This document shows, piece after piece, positions 26,774-33,973 of a stretch of 64,000 bases of DNA. Both the position numbers and the translations under genes were made by a program. The DNA comes from Cyclobacteriaceae bacterium (lineage in GTDB: Bacteria; Bacteroidota; Bacteroidia; Cytophagales; Cyclobacteriaceae), in NCBI GenBank assembly GCA_028281285.1, contig JANQKF010000033.1, positions 365,987-429,986 of the forward strand. The letters are read 5' to 3'. The notes below the pieces were generated by a model, which saw only the letters and a list, made by a program, of their open reading frames with translations, was not told where the DNA came from and searched no databases. How positions within the stretch are numbered: position 1 is the stretch's first letter; the number at the start of each line of letters is the position of its first letter.

Positions 26774-27828
26774 TAATAGTCAGCAGGTATAGAAGATTCA
26801 GTACTTAAGTTGTTTTCGTCAAAGACTGATACAATCGTTGATGCATTTCCAATATCAAGTCCAACGGCAGAACTTTTGACTCCTCCGTTTAATTGTGAAG
26901 AATTGATACAATATCCACGACTTGCCAGCGACTGAGGTTCATGAGCTATCTGAAGATCAAGAATGTCCTGGAATTCTTCTTTGAAACAATTTATAAGCTC
27001 CGGATACAACGCTCCACCTCCTCCAAGGTACATCACCGAACTCAATGTGAAGTCATTATCGTTAAAGGCTTTTCTCATTGCAGGAGAGATTACGTCTTCA
27101 TAGTATTGACGGAGCACTTTGTCACGCATGCTCTTGATATCGATCCTCTTTCTATTAAGGAATATGACACCTTTTGTGAATGCTGCATCAATCTGATGCT
27201 CGGTTTTAAGCTCAAGATAATATTGCTTAGCAAGTTCTTTTTCAAGAAGATTGACAGCATATCTTAAACCATAAGTTGAAAGAGAAGTTCTTTGTACGAT
27301 TCCGCTTTCGGTACTGAGTAGCCCTTCCAAAGTTCCATAGCCCAAACTCATTACAAAGAAGTTGCCCGAGACATTCATAATTCCCTTACGAATTCCAATA
27401 GTACAACCAATTACTTCTGGGATCACCTGAACGTGGTCTACGTCTACTTGAACATTCTTTTTAGATCCTCCACCATATGTAGCGGCATCGTATTCAACAA
27501 CATGCTGCTGATTGATAAGGTTGGCAGCTGTTTCTTTGTAGAGCTGAAATGTTGAAAAAGGGAAGCCGGTAGTAATTGTTAAAGGATTGCCTAATTTTTG
27601 ATTAGCAATCAAAAGACCTGATTTAAGAAGTAGGTTATAATCCAGCTCATCGGGTGCTGCATTTATATTTCTATGCGGAGAAATTCCTTCCGTCAATGCA
27701 AGATTACCAATAACATACCCATCTCCATTATGGCTTATTTTAAGTCCATTGATAAGATCTGGTGATACATTTCGTAGGTCTGTATTATTACCCTCAAATA
27801 CACTAGGGAAAGTATAGGTCTTAAACAT
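26773..27828 (-). CDS. Actin-like ATPase-fold protein (ParM/Ta0583-like), apparently circularly permuted
   Basis: A 351-residue actin-superfamily protein. It opens at FPSVFEGN (residues 7-14), which matches the strand that follows phosphate-1 in ParM/Ta0583-type actins; then DGYVIGNLAL (36-45), a TTGFP strand (87-91), phosphate-2-like VMSLGYGTLEG (159-169) and the adenosine loop VMYLGGGG near 265. EPQSLASRGYC is the usual last helix, yet about 30 residues follow, and they contain VGLDIGNAST (322-331), which reads as a phosphate-1 motif normally found at the N-terminus. An in-frame TAG six codons before ATG 27828 rules out a missing N-terminal phosphate-1. The acidic residue usual in phosphate-2 is replaced by Ser161. 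The actin fold is well supported; the permutation is read from motif order. A role in filament formation is inferred from the family and from coupling to bactofilin. Confidence 0.75.
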   Translation of the reverse strand: MFKTYTFPSVFEGNNTDLRNVSPDLINGLKISHNGDGYVIGNLALTEGISPHRNINAAPDELDYNLLLKSGLLIANQKLGNPLTITTGFPFSTFQLYKETAANLINQQHVVEYDAATYGGGSKKNVQVDVDHVQVIPEVIGCTIGIRKGIMNVSGNFFVMSLGYGTLEGLLSTESGIVQRTSLSTYGLRYAVNLLEKELAKQYYLELKTEHQIDAAFTKGVIFLNRKRIDIKSMRDKVLRQYYEDVISPAMRKAFNDNDFTLSSVMYLGGGGALYPELINCFKEEFQDILDLQIAHEPQSLASRGYCINSSQLNGGVKSSAVGLDIGNASTIVSVFDENNLSTESSIPADY

Positions 27829-27971
27829 AATTTTTAGTTTGTACTTCTTCTAAAGAACTCGGGCGGAAATTAAAACAATAAAGTGACTAATTAAAGCATC
27901 CAAGCCAATCTGAGTTCAAAAATGAATACCAAGTTCCGAAATTCTTCTATATCAAAAAATAATCATGCGTA

Positions 27972-28850
27972 TTAGTGATTGATCACAATCGCTATTCTCT
28001 TGTTATCCGGGCTTACGGCCATCCTTGTAATGCCTTTTGAGCCTAAATCACCTAAATCCATCAATTCAGCCCAATCTTTATCAAATTTGGGATTATACCG
28101 CATCAATTTCGTTCGAACCGAAGTAATATAGGTGCCTTCCATGGTAATTGCCCAATCCGATGCATCAGAAGGTTTTGCAATTACTTTGTCAAAGGAATCA
28201 GTTGAAGGCGTCAAAGCATAAATTACCTTGGAACCATCTTCTTCTGTACGTTCAAACGCAATCTTATTACTGTCAGGTATTGTTTTCAGGGTGCGCCCGA
28301 TATTGCTGGTAATAATTCTGTCGTTTCTCTCTTTATAATCAGTTAACACCATGGTAATTGGCTCTCCCAATACAAACATGGCAACATTATTTCCGTTCCA
28401 GGCATGATAACCCACAGGAGAGATATCATCGAAAAGCACTTTTGGTTTCCTCTTCTTATTAATATGATATAAGTAAAGAAGCTGGTTGCCCTCTAAATCC
28501 TGCCTGATCACTGAGTAGGAATCAAAACCGGGAACCATAGTGGGAGAGTACTCGCTCACTTCGCTCTCGGTGAGATTAAAACGCTCGTCATTATAAATAT
28601 CATATAACATGATATCGGTTTGCCCATCAATGCTTGAAGAATACAATACCATATCCTCATTGTAGAAATGAGGTTGATTGTCATAGCCAACACGGTTTGT
28701 TATGTTCTTCCCCTTGCTAAGGGTGAGTTTGCCCTTTTTCTCCTTGAGATCATAGACGTAAATCTCGGTGTCAGGCGGGCTTTGAGCTATAACAGGCAAG
28801 ACTATCATCAAGCAAAGCATGACAGACATTGCCCTGAATAGGTGTTTCAT
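27972..28850 (-). CDS. Exported TolB-like beta-propeller (PD40-type) protein
   Basis: A 292-residue exported protein. Signal peptide 1-22 (LPVIAQ). The body repeats short blades of the PD40/WD40-like type: YDNQPHFYNEDMVLYSSSIDGQTDIMLYDI, YSPTMVPGFDSYSVIRQDLEGNQLLYLY and ITRMAVSPDNKRIAIVI. Such propellers usually bind peptides or partner proteins in the periplasm. The number of blades (probably four to six) cannot be fixed by eye. It is 143 bp upstream of the actin-like gene on the same strand, so it may share a transcript, but a separate promoter is possible. No catalytic signature is seen. Confidence 0.7.
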   Translation of the reverse strand: MKHLFRAMSVMLCLMIVLPVIAQSPPDTEIYVYDLKEKKGKLTLSKGKNITNRVGYDNQPHFYNEDMVLYSSSIDGQTDIMLYDIYNDERFNLTESEVSEYSPTMVPGFDSYSVIRQDLEGNQLLYLYHINKKRKPKVLFDDISPVGYHAWNGNNVAMFVLGEPITMVLTDYKERNDRIITSNIGRTLKTIPDSNKIAFERTEEDGSKVIYALTPSTDSFDKVIAKPSDASDWAITMEGTYITSVRTKLMRYNPKFDKDWAELMDLGDLGSKGITRMAVSPDNKRIAIVINH

Positions 28851-28929
28851 AGGTCGATTGTTTCTTACAAATTATGGAAACCTCGTCTTTTACACAACAA
28901 ATCGATGGCCTTAGGACACTTTCAATACT

Positions 28930-29029
28930 TCATTCTGAACCTGTCTGCTGGCATAGGTACAGGGCATACCGGTTCATTTCAGAATCTCTAATTCATTCAG
29001 TGCAGATTCTGAATCACGTTCAGAGTGAC
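28930..29029. repeat. Palindromic dispersed repeat
   Basis: TCATTCTGAACCTGTCTG (28930-28947) repeats 24875-24892 with one mismatch. Further on, GATTCTGAATCACG and TTCAGAGTGAC are inverted relatives of the ATTCTGAA core. It fills the gap between the propeller gene's upstream side and the arsS stop. It resembles REP-type elements common between Bacteroidota genes; no coding frame is likely. Confidence 0.45.
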
Positions 29030-29035
29030 TTTTGC

Positions 29036-30088
29036 TTAAGCTATTTCCCCACCACAACTTGAGCCTGAACCCGCGGTGCAGCCATAACAATGTTGGTTTA
29101 GGACAATATTTCGATTCTCCAGTTCTTTGGGATCAAATTCTGATATGTGTTTTGCACGAGAACTTACTTTTAGGTCAAGCATCTGATTGAAGTCGCAATC
29201 GTAAAGAAAACCATCCCAACCAATGGATACCGTATTTCTACACATCACGTTTGCTACGGTTGCAGGATTGAAGGCATTAACCAGTTTCTCCATATAAGCT
29301 TCATAGTTTCCTGTGCTTACCAGATACTCCAGGAATCTACTTATTGGGATATTGGTAATGGCGAAAAGGCTGTTAAATTCTATACTGTATTCTTCACGAA
29401 GTTTACGCTTAAAGTCATATTGCAACGATTCCTGACCAGGGGGAAGAAATGCCCCGCTTGGATTGTATACAAGGTTTAGCGTCAAACCACTGCCTTCCAT
29501 TCCATAGCCTACTTTGTTGAGCATTTGCAAAGCTTTTATTGACTTTTCAAAAACTCCTTCTCCACGTTGAGAATCGGTTCTTCGTGCTGAAAAGTGGGGT
29601 AGAGAAGAAACTACTTCAACATTATGTTTCTTAAAGAATTCAGGAAGATCATTGTACTTTGGATTGGCCAGGATGATTGTGAGATTACATCGGACAATAA
29701 TATGACAGCCTAGTGCTGATAACTCTTCGACAAACCATCGAAATCCCGGGTTCATTTCAGGTGCCCCCCCGGTGAGGTCTACAGTTTTCACCTTAGCCGC
29801 CTTCACTGCCTCAAGAATCTGGCCCATGGTCTCCCGTGTCATGATTTCCTTGCGATCAGGTCCGGCATCCACATGACAATGTTTGCACACCTGATTGCAC
29901 ATTTTGCCAACATTGACTTGGAGGATATCGATCCCAGTTGGTCGGAATGGTTTGAATCCCAGGTTTTCCACTTTTTCCTGAAAGGAGGCAAATCTTTGGC
30001 CATTAGATGCTGGCCTGTTTAATACATCCAGTTGGATGAACGTATCTGCCAATTCATGATTATTCCCTTTAAGTGATTTTTTGCTCAT
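29036..30088 (-). CDS. arsS: Arsenosugar biosynthesis radical SAM protein ArsS
   Basis: A radical-SAM enzyme of 350 residues that acts after ArsM methylation to build arsenosugar (oxo-arsenosugar) precursors. The [4Fe-4S] motif C-x3-C-x2-C is Cys64, Cys68 and Cys71 in MCNQVCKHCH. LTGGAPEMNP near 107 is the SAM-binding GGE-like motif. The C-terminus has CYGCTAGSGSSCGG (334-347), the Cys-rich tail that marks the ArsS family. It follows the AhpD-like gene with no gap. The start (ATG 30088) follows directly after the upstream stop codon. No arsM (arsenite methyltransferase) is visible in the window. Confidence 0.92.
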   Translation of the reverse strand: MSKKSLKGNNHELADTFIQLDVLNRPASNGQRFASFQEKVENLGFKPFRPTGIDILQVNVGKMCNQVCKHCHVDAGPDRKEIMTRETMGQILEAVKAAKVKTVDLTGGAPEMNPGFRWFVEELSALGCHIIVRCNLTIILANPKYNDLPEFFKKHNVEVVSSLPHFSARRTDSQRGEGVFEKSIKALQMLNKVGYGMEGSGLTLNLVYNPSGAFLPPGQESLQYDFKRKLREEYSIEFNSLFAITNIPISRFLEYLVSTGNYEAYMEKLVNAFNPATVANVMCRNTVSIGWDGFLYDCDFNQMLDLKVSSRAKHISEFDPKELENRNIVLNQHCYGCTAGSGSSCGGEIA

Positions 30089-30421
30089 CTACATTGAGAT
30101 TTCCTTCACCTTATTCATCATCTGTATTCCATGAACCAAGGCCGCTCCACTCTTTATGGCAGCGGCCACATGTACGGCTTCCATCATTTGTTCCTCGTCT
30201 GCACCTTTCTCTAAAGAACCTTCGGTATACGCATCGATACAATAGGGACACTGCACAGCATGGCTCACCGCCAGAGCGATCAATGCCTTCTCTCGGGCAG
30301 TGAGAGCCCCTTCTTTGAAAACATCGCCATAATAGCTGAAGAATTTTTTGGCCAATTCGGGTTGGTATTCAGCGATCTCTCCAAACTTGGGAAGGTCTGC
30401 CGGGTCGTAGTATGAATTCAT
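30089..30421 (-). CDS. Arsenosugar-associated AhpD/carboxymuconolactone decarboxylase-like protein
   Basis: A 110-residue all-helical AhpD-family protein, the kind called arsenosugar biosynthesis-associated peroxidase-like protein because it is found next to arsS. The redox motif is Cys58-P-Y-Cys61 followed by IDAYTE, with the upstream Glu/His residues (TAREKALIALAVSHAVQ) of the AhpD relay. It probably detoxifies peroxides or acts on thiols during arsenical handling (inference). A TAACTTTG box on the reverse strand (30454-30461) lies 33 bp upstream. Confidence 0.88.
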   Translation of the reverse strand: MNSYYDPADLPKFGEIAEYQPELAKKFFSYYGDVFKEGALTAREKALIALAVSHAVQCPYCIDAYTEGSLEKGADEEQMMEAVHVAAAIKSGAALVHGIQMMNKVKEISM

Positions 30422-30453
30422 GGTTGTTGCTTTTCTCCTTCTTACACTTTAGG

Positions 30454-30461
30454 CAAAGTTA
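30454..30461 (-). promoter_or_regulatory. Probable -7 box of the arsenosugar operon
   Basis: On the reverse strand TAACTTTG fits TAnnTTTG exactly. A possible -33 box upstream is poor (TTTC). Confidence 0.4.
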
Positions 30462-30568
30462 TAAATGTAGAAGGAACACCCTTTGAAAATCAAATGGGCA
30501 TAGGAAAAGTTTCACGAACTTGACACATATCTAATGAGAATGATTGAAATGTATTCTGGCTGTCGTTT

Positions 30569-30979
30569 CTAGGACCGCCATTCCTTCAATCGCCTGAATT
30601 TTCGATTTCGGATATACATCTTATCCAATACCTGGAAAACAACTATCATGCTGATCATGCTTAGTAATGGAAGGACCAGTTTATTACTGAATAGTGTCTG
30701 CTGAGTATCAAGTATGGATTTAGAAAACTGAAGACCTGCGATGGTAATAGCAATTACGAGGATGATAGCTGAAGCAAATAGGAAGTTCTCTTTTATTTGC
30801 TCTCTTCTTCTCTTCTTATTGATCCGTGCAATCACACCCGGGGCAAATTCAGGGTTGATGACGAGTTCATCTTCCTTGGACAGCTCCTTAAATAGAATCT
30901 CGTAGGCTTTCTCATCAGCTTGAGTGAAGTCTGTTTTGTCGAATTCTCTTTGTTCCTGTAGGTCCTTATTCACTTTCAT
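30569..30979 (-). CDS. Small membrane protein encoded with an ECF sigma factor
   Basis: A 136-residue protein with a charged N-terminal half (about 1-68, many Lys/Glu) and two transmembrane segments at about 68-88 and 97-117 (LFASAIILVIAITIAGLQF and LVLPLLSMISMIVVFQVLD). It overlaps the sigma gene by four bases (ATGA type). Position and topology (cytosolic N-terminus then membrane) fit a sigma-factor antagonist, but no anti-sigma zinc motif is visible and I do not recognise the family. Confidence 0.55.
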   Translation of the reverse strand: MKVNKDLQEQREFDKTDFTQADEKAYEILFKELSKEDELVINPEFAPGVIARINKKRRREQIKENFLFASAIILVIAITIAGLQFSKSILDTQQTLFSNKLVLPLLSMISMIVVFQVLDKMYIRNRKFRRLKEWRS

Positions 30980-31536
30980 AACAACTCCTCCTTCAACATA
31001 AAGTTAGACAATTGATCTTTTAAAAGCTTCCTTGCTCTAAATAGGTAGTTTTTTACCGTTCCCACCGGTAGCTGAGTGACCTCCACAATTTCGGGGTAAC
31101 TCATCTCCTCAATATGATAGAGGTATAGGATATTTCGGTAATGAGCCGGAAGTAAATTAATATGTTCTTTGATGAAATGGCTTACATCTTTCGACTCGAT
31201 ACTTTGGGCTGGTGTATATTCATCCTTGAAGTAATTCTCTTCCATATCTTCTTCAATTTCCTTAAAAACCATTTTCTTGTTTTTCCTCAGGTGATTGATT
31301 GTATGTCGATAAGCAATGGTGCCAATCCAGGTTGAGAGCTTACTCTCGAACCGGAAGCCGGGTAGTTTTTCATGCACTTTCATGAAAACGTCCTGGGCAA
31401 GTTCTTCGATGATCTGATCGTTATCAACAAGCTTGTTGATCATATGAAAAACCAACTTTTCATATTTCCTGATAAGAAATGAAAAGGCTTGGGTATTCCC
31501 GTTTAATATATTTCTTACCAGGGACTGATCATCCAT
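30976..31536 (-). CDS. ECF-type RNA polymerase sigma factor (sigma-70 family)
   Basis: A 186-residue ECF sigma factor. Region 2 is at about 20-88 (FSFLIRKYEKLVFHMINKLV, ELAQDVFMKVHEKLPGFRFESKLSTWIGTIAYRHTINHLRK). Region 4 is at about 125-178 (LLPAHYRNILYLYHIEEMSYPEIVEVTQLPVGTVKNYLFRARKLLK), with the helix-turn-helix at EIVEVTQLPVGTVKNYLFRAR. It is the first gene of a two-gene unit with the small membrane protein and is divergent from the DUF6249-like gene. Confidence 0.92.
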   Translation of the reverse strand: MDDQSLVRNILNGNTQAFSFLIRKYEKLVFHMINKLVDNDQIIEELAQDVFMKVHEKLPGFRFESKLSTWIGTIAYRHTINHLRKNKKMVFKEIEEDMEENYFKDEYTPAQSIESKDVSHFIKEHINLLPAHYRNILYLYHIEEMSYPEIVEVTQLPVGTVKNYLFRARKLLKDQLSNFMLKEELL

Positions 31537-31564
31537 TCAGAGCGTGAGACAGATTTTTAGTTTA

Positions 31565-31638
31565 AGAGGTTGCTGGATTAAGTTAAAAATTTATTGAGGA
31601 AAGATATTTTGATAAATTTAGAAACTGCTGCAACCTCT
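31565..31638. promoter_or_regulatory. Nine-base inverted repeat in the sigma-factor divergent region
   Basis: AGAGGTTGC (31565-31573) and its exact complement GCAACCTCT (31630-31638) flank 56 bases between the sigma gene and the divergent membrane protein gene. It could be paired operator half-sites or chance. Confidence 0.25.
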
Positions 31639-31691
31639 GAGTTTGGGTTGGTGTCTGATGGGCCAAATAAAAACTCAAAAAATAGAATACT

Positions 31692-32063
31692 ATGGAAGGA
31701 ATGGATATAGTCTTGACGGTGCTGATCACCTTTACCTTTGTTGGGTTCACCACGATCGGTATTATCAAAGGCATAACAAATTATAGATTACGAAAAAGAA
31801 TGATTGAGGCCGGAATAGTCAACGAAGAGGCGATGGAACTGTTAAAGGATGGCGCCAAGGAGAGCTATTACAGCTCATTGAAGTGGGGATTGATCTTCTT
31901 CTTTGGCGGGATTGCTTTTATTCTGATCAATAACCTGGATATGTATTATGATTCTGCTGCAGCAATCGGAATTGTTGTGCTCGCAGCATCATTCGGATTC
32001 CTGTCTTACTTCATATTTATGAGGAAGGAGATTGGGAAGGAAGAACAAAAAGGAAACAACTAG
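31692..32063 (+). CDS. DUF6249-like small membrane protein
   Basis: A 123-residue protein with three hydrophobic segments: about 6-26 (LTVLITFTFVGFTTIGIIKGI), 60-80 (WGLIFFFGGIAFILINNL) and 88-108 (AIGIVVLAASFGFLSYFIF). The middle is amphipathic (RLRKRMIEAGIVNEEAMELLKDG). This arrangement and the setting next to an ECF sigma/membrane-protein pair match proteins annotated DUF6249 in Bacteroidota. Function unknown; a link to the sigma circuit is likely from position only. A strong terminator follows. Confidence 0.55.
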   Translation: MEGMDIVLTVLITFTFVGFTTIGIIKGITNYRLRKRMIEAGIVNEEAMELLKDGAKESYYSSLKWGLIFFFGGIAFILINNLDMYYDSAAAIGIVVLAASFGFLSYFIFMRKEIGKEEQKGNN

Positions 32064-32086
32064 ATTTAATTGAGGTCAATAACCAA

Positions 32087-32118
32087 AAGTCGCTGACGGT
32101 CATCAGCGACTTTTTTTG
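32087..32118 (+). terminator. Rho-independent terminator
   Basis: An 11-bp perfect stem AAAGTCGCTGA / TCAGCGACTTT with a six-base loop, followed by four more T, 24 bp after the DUF6249-like gene. Confidence 0.92.
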
Positions 32119-32175
32119 TTTAAGCTTCGAGTTCCAAGTTTTAAGTTTGAGAAGCTTGCAGCTCTTGGCTCGTAA

Positions 32176-32526
32176 CTATTTCTTTGTTGGCTTTGGAGGG
32201 AGTGTCCTTGCGTAAGCCTGACATTTTTCCATCCATATTTTTAGCGTTTCGATATCATCAAAGAGTTCCTCGGGAATAGGGACGTATTCGCGCATTACCG
32301 CGCCATAAGATTTGAGATCGCCTACTCCATACTTTTCACGAAAGGCATGGTAATCTTCTTTTCCAAGTCGAATACCAAGGATGCCTTCCTTACCCATGTA
32401 GGTATACATGTTCCCGTTCATTGAGGTATACCACATGTTTTTGCCTTTTAATTCCATTTCAGGAACAAGTGAAACTGCTAGTTTGAATTGTTCCAGGTTT
32501 CGGTCCGGTGGGGGAGTTGCTGCCAT
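32176..32526 (-). CDS. TfoX/Sxy N-terminal domain-like protein
   Basis: A 116-residue cytosolic protein resembling the TfoX N-terminal domain (PF04993): KGKNMWYTSMNGNMYTYM corresponds to the K-x-MFGG...NG-NM segment, ILGIRLGKEDYHAF to the VRVG strand, and YVPIPEELFDDIETLKIWMEKCQAYA to the final helix pair. The family's stand-alone members are of unknown role; a link to competence is not shown. The match is motif-level, so other small domains remain possible. Confidence 0.5.
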   Translation of the reverse strand: MAATPPPDRNLEQFKLAVSLVPEMELKGKNMWYTSMNGNMYTYMGKEGILGIRLGKEDYHAFREKYGVGDLKSYGAVMREYVPIPEELFDDIETLKIWMEKCQAYARTLPPKPTKK

Positions 32527-32555
32527 GTTTTTCTAAGTTTCAAGCTTTAAGTTAT

Positions 32556-32616
32556 AAGTCACAAGTTTTATGCCTGGCATTCTTGCCGCTTATACCTTGT
32601 AACTTGTGGCTTTTAA
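32556..32616. terminator. Bidirectional hairpin between small genes
   Basis: AAGTCACAAGTT (32556-32567) and AACTTGTGGCTT (32601-32612) pair over 12 bases with one G-T pair, followed by TTTT on the plus strand. An inner GGCATTCTTGCC mini-hairpin sits in the loop. It lies directly after the stop of the small coiled-coil gene (minus strand). Confidence 0.5.
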
Positions 32617-32808
32617 TTAACCTACACGACCATCACCATCGATATCCTGATTGGTGGACTCTTCAAGTGCGCGCAATGTTTTGATTAATAGTTGTTGTGT
32701 TTTATAGAGTTCATCTTCCAGGTTTCTCACACGCTCCTCCAAGGAAGCCGCATGACTTTTCTGTTCCTGAATTTGACTTTGTTGGACGAGGTCCCAAAAT
32801 AGTCCCAT
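32617..32808 (-). CDS. Small coiled-coil protein ending in a calcium-loop-like motif
   Basis: A 63-residue protein. Residues about 12-50 form a heptad-rich coiled coil (EERVRNLEDELYKTQQLLIKTLRALEE). The tail is D-I-D-G-D-G-R-V-G, which has the D-x-D-x-D-G spacing of EF-hand/dockerin calcium loops but stops before the usual last acidic ligand. No signal peptide. Not recognised as a named family; it has ordinary codon use for this window and a good ATG, so I take it as real. Confidence 0.55.
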   Translation of the reverse strand: MGLFWDLVQQSQIQEQKSHAASLEERVRNLEDELYKTQQLLIKTLRALEESTNQDIDGDGRVG

Positions 32809-32929
32809 AGTTGATCAATATTTAATAGAAGTTACGGAAAATCCGGTACTCAGAAATGGGCAGGACGGTAAAAGGTGTGGTTGTTCGCTAAGTGGTGTTA
32901 GGTTTGAGTTAAGAGGAAGTTGAGCATAC

Positions 32930-33460
32930 TTATGGGGTTTCGCTTGCTTTAGCCAAATAGTCTGACAATTGCTCCATGTAGTTGTCATCGCTTGAATTGA
33001 CAGTTGCAATTGAGGAATCTACATAATTCCTGAACTCATGGGTAAAGCCACCTGCTAGATTATTGGCCCACCATTTTTGGGCTCCCGGGCAACTGAACCA
33101 CCATTGTGAACCTTCATCCCAAGAAGACCAGGTAGCACTGTCCAGATCTCCTTTGTGCCACTTTCGGAAGCCTAACTCCAAATGCACGAATACATGGTAG
33201 AGATAACTTGAGAACCTGAGATGTTCATTTGCCGGTAGTTTATCTTTCCCGGCAAGACCTTTGGCGACTATTCTGGATAGTTCACCATCCTGGGCCATTT
33301 GATTGATGAATTCAGCCCGTTGCTGGGTCACCAAATTGGTAGCTTCTTCCTTTCTCTGGTAACGACTATGCCTTATTTGGATGGCCAAATAGAGAAGAGA
33401 GAATACCACTGCAATGGCGGCTACGATTTCCGCGATTAAAGATAATTGCTCTAAATCCAT
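32930..33460 (-). CDS. Single-span membrane protein of unknown function
   Basis: A 176-residue protein with an N-terminal transmembrane segment at about 9-28 (AEIVAAIAVVFSLLYLAIQI), then a soluble helical domain with Trp-rich segments (HKGDLDSATWSSWDEGSQWWFSC, GAQKWWANN). This type (short N-terminus, one helix, then Q-I-R-x-S-R) is found widely in marine bacteria as an uncharacterised protein. No catalytic motif recognised. Confidence 0.5.
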   Translation of the reverse strand: MDLEQLSLIAEIVAAIAVVFSLLYLAIQIRHSRYQRKEEATNLVTQQRAEFINQMAQDGELSRIVAKGLAGKDKLPANEHLRFSSYLYHVFVHLELGFRKWHKGDLDSATWSSWDEGSQWWFSCPGAQKWWANNLAGGFTHEFRNYVDSSIATVNSSDDNYMEQLSDYLAKASETP

Positions 33461-33487
33461 AAGGAGGTAGGCTCCGTCAAAATCGGT

Positions 33488-33763
33488 TTAACTAAAGTAT
33501 TGTGACTCGAAACTATCTAACATTGAGGCCATTTTGGCGAGTTCACCCGATTCTTCAAGACCTTTCACATAAGCCTTATGATCATCCGAGCTATCCCATT
33601 GTTCAATGGCAATAATGTGGTTTGGATTATCTTCGTTGATGTGCATGGTAGCTCCCTGACAACCTGGTTGTGTTCGTGTGAATTCAAGAGCTCCCGTCAG
33701 GGCATTGGCAAAATTTTCGGCTTGTCCCTCAGCCGTGTGAAAATGGACGATTGCAGTAGTCAT
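33488..33763 (-). CDS. Antibiotic biosynthesis monooxygenase (ABM) domain protein
   Basis: A small ferredoxin-fold protein of about 91 residues: AIVHFHTAEGQAENFANALTGALEFTRTQPGCQGATMHINEDNPNHIIAIEQWDSSDDHKAYV matches the ABM (PF03992) pattern of strand, helix, GC-x-GA strand, then EQWDS and a helix with H. Such proteins are cofactor-free oxygenases or heme/quinol-related; the substrate is unknown. ATG 33763 is chosen: an open frame runs 60 codons further upstream to 33943 but that stretch has no domain character. Confidence 0.75.
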   Translation of the reverse strand: MTTAIVHFHTAEGQAENFANALTGALEFTRTQPGCQGATMHINEDNPNHIIAIEQWDSSDDHKAYVKGLEESGELAKMASMLDSFESQYFS

Positions 33764-33973
33764 ATTTTTGGTCGATTTATGGTTGAGCACAGAATATAAG
33801 CAAAATGGTACAAAAAAAGCCATTCGATTTGACCAATAGCCGTTTTCCCTTAAGACATGGGACAAGGATCGATCATACCTTTTAACGACCGAAATTCGCC
33901 ATCTGTCTAAGTATGAGTGCCCTTGAGATTTGAGTCTTGACATTGGCCCATGACCAATTTAGATTCAGCTGAT

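Noticed and set aside
33764..33943. N-terminal extension of the ABM protein
   Set aside because: The extra 60 residues have no domain pattern; ATG 33763 gives the usual compact ABM length.
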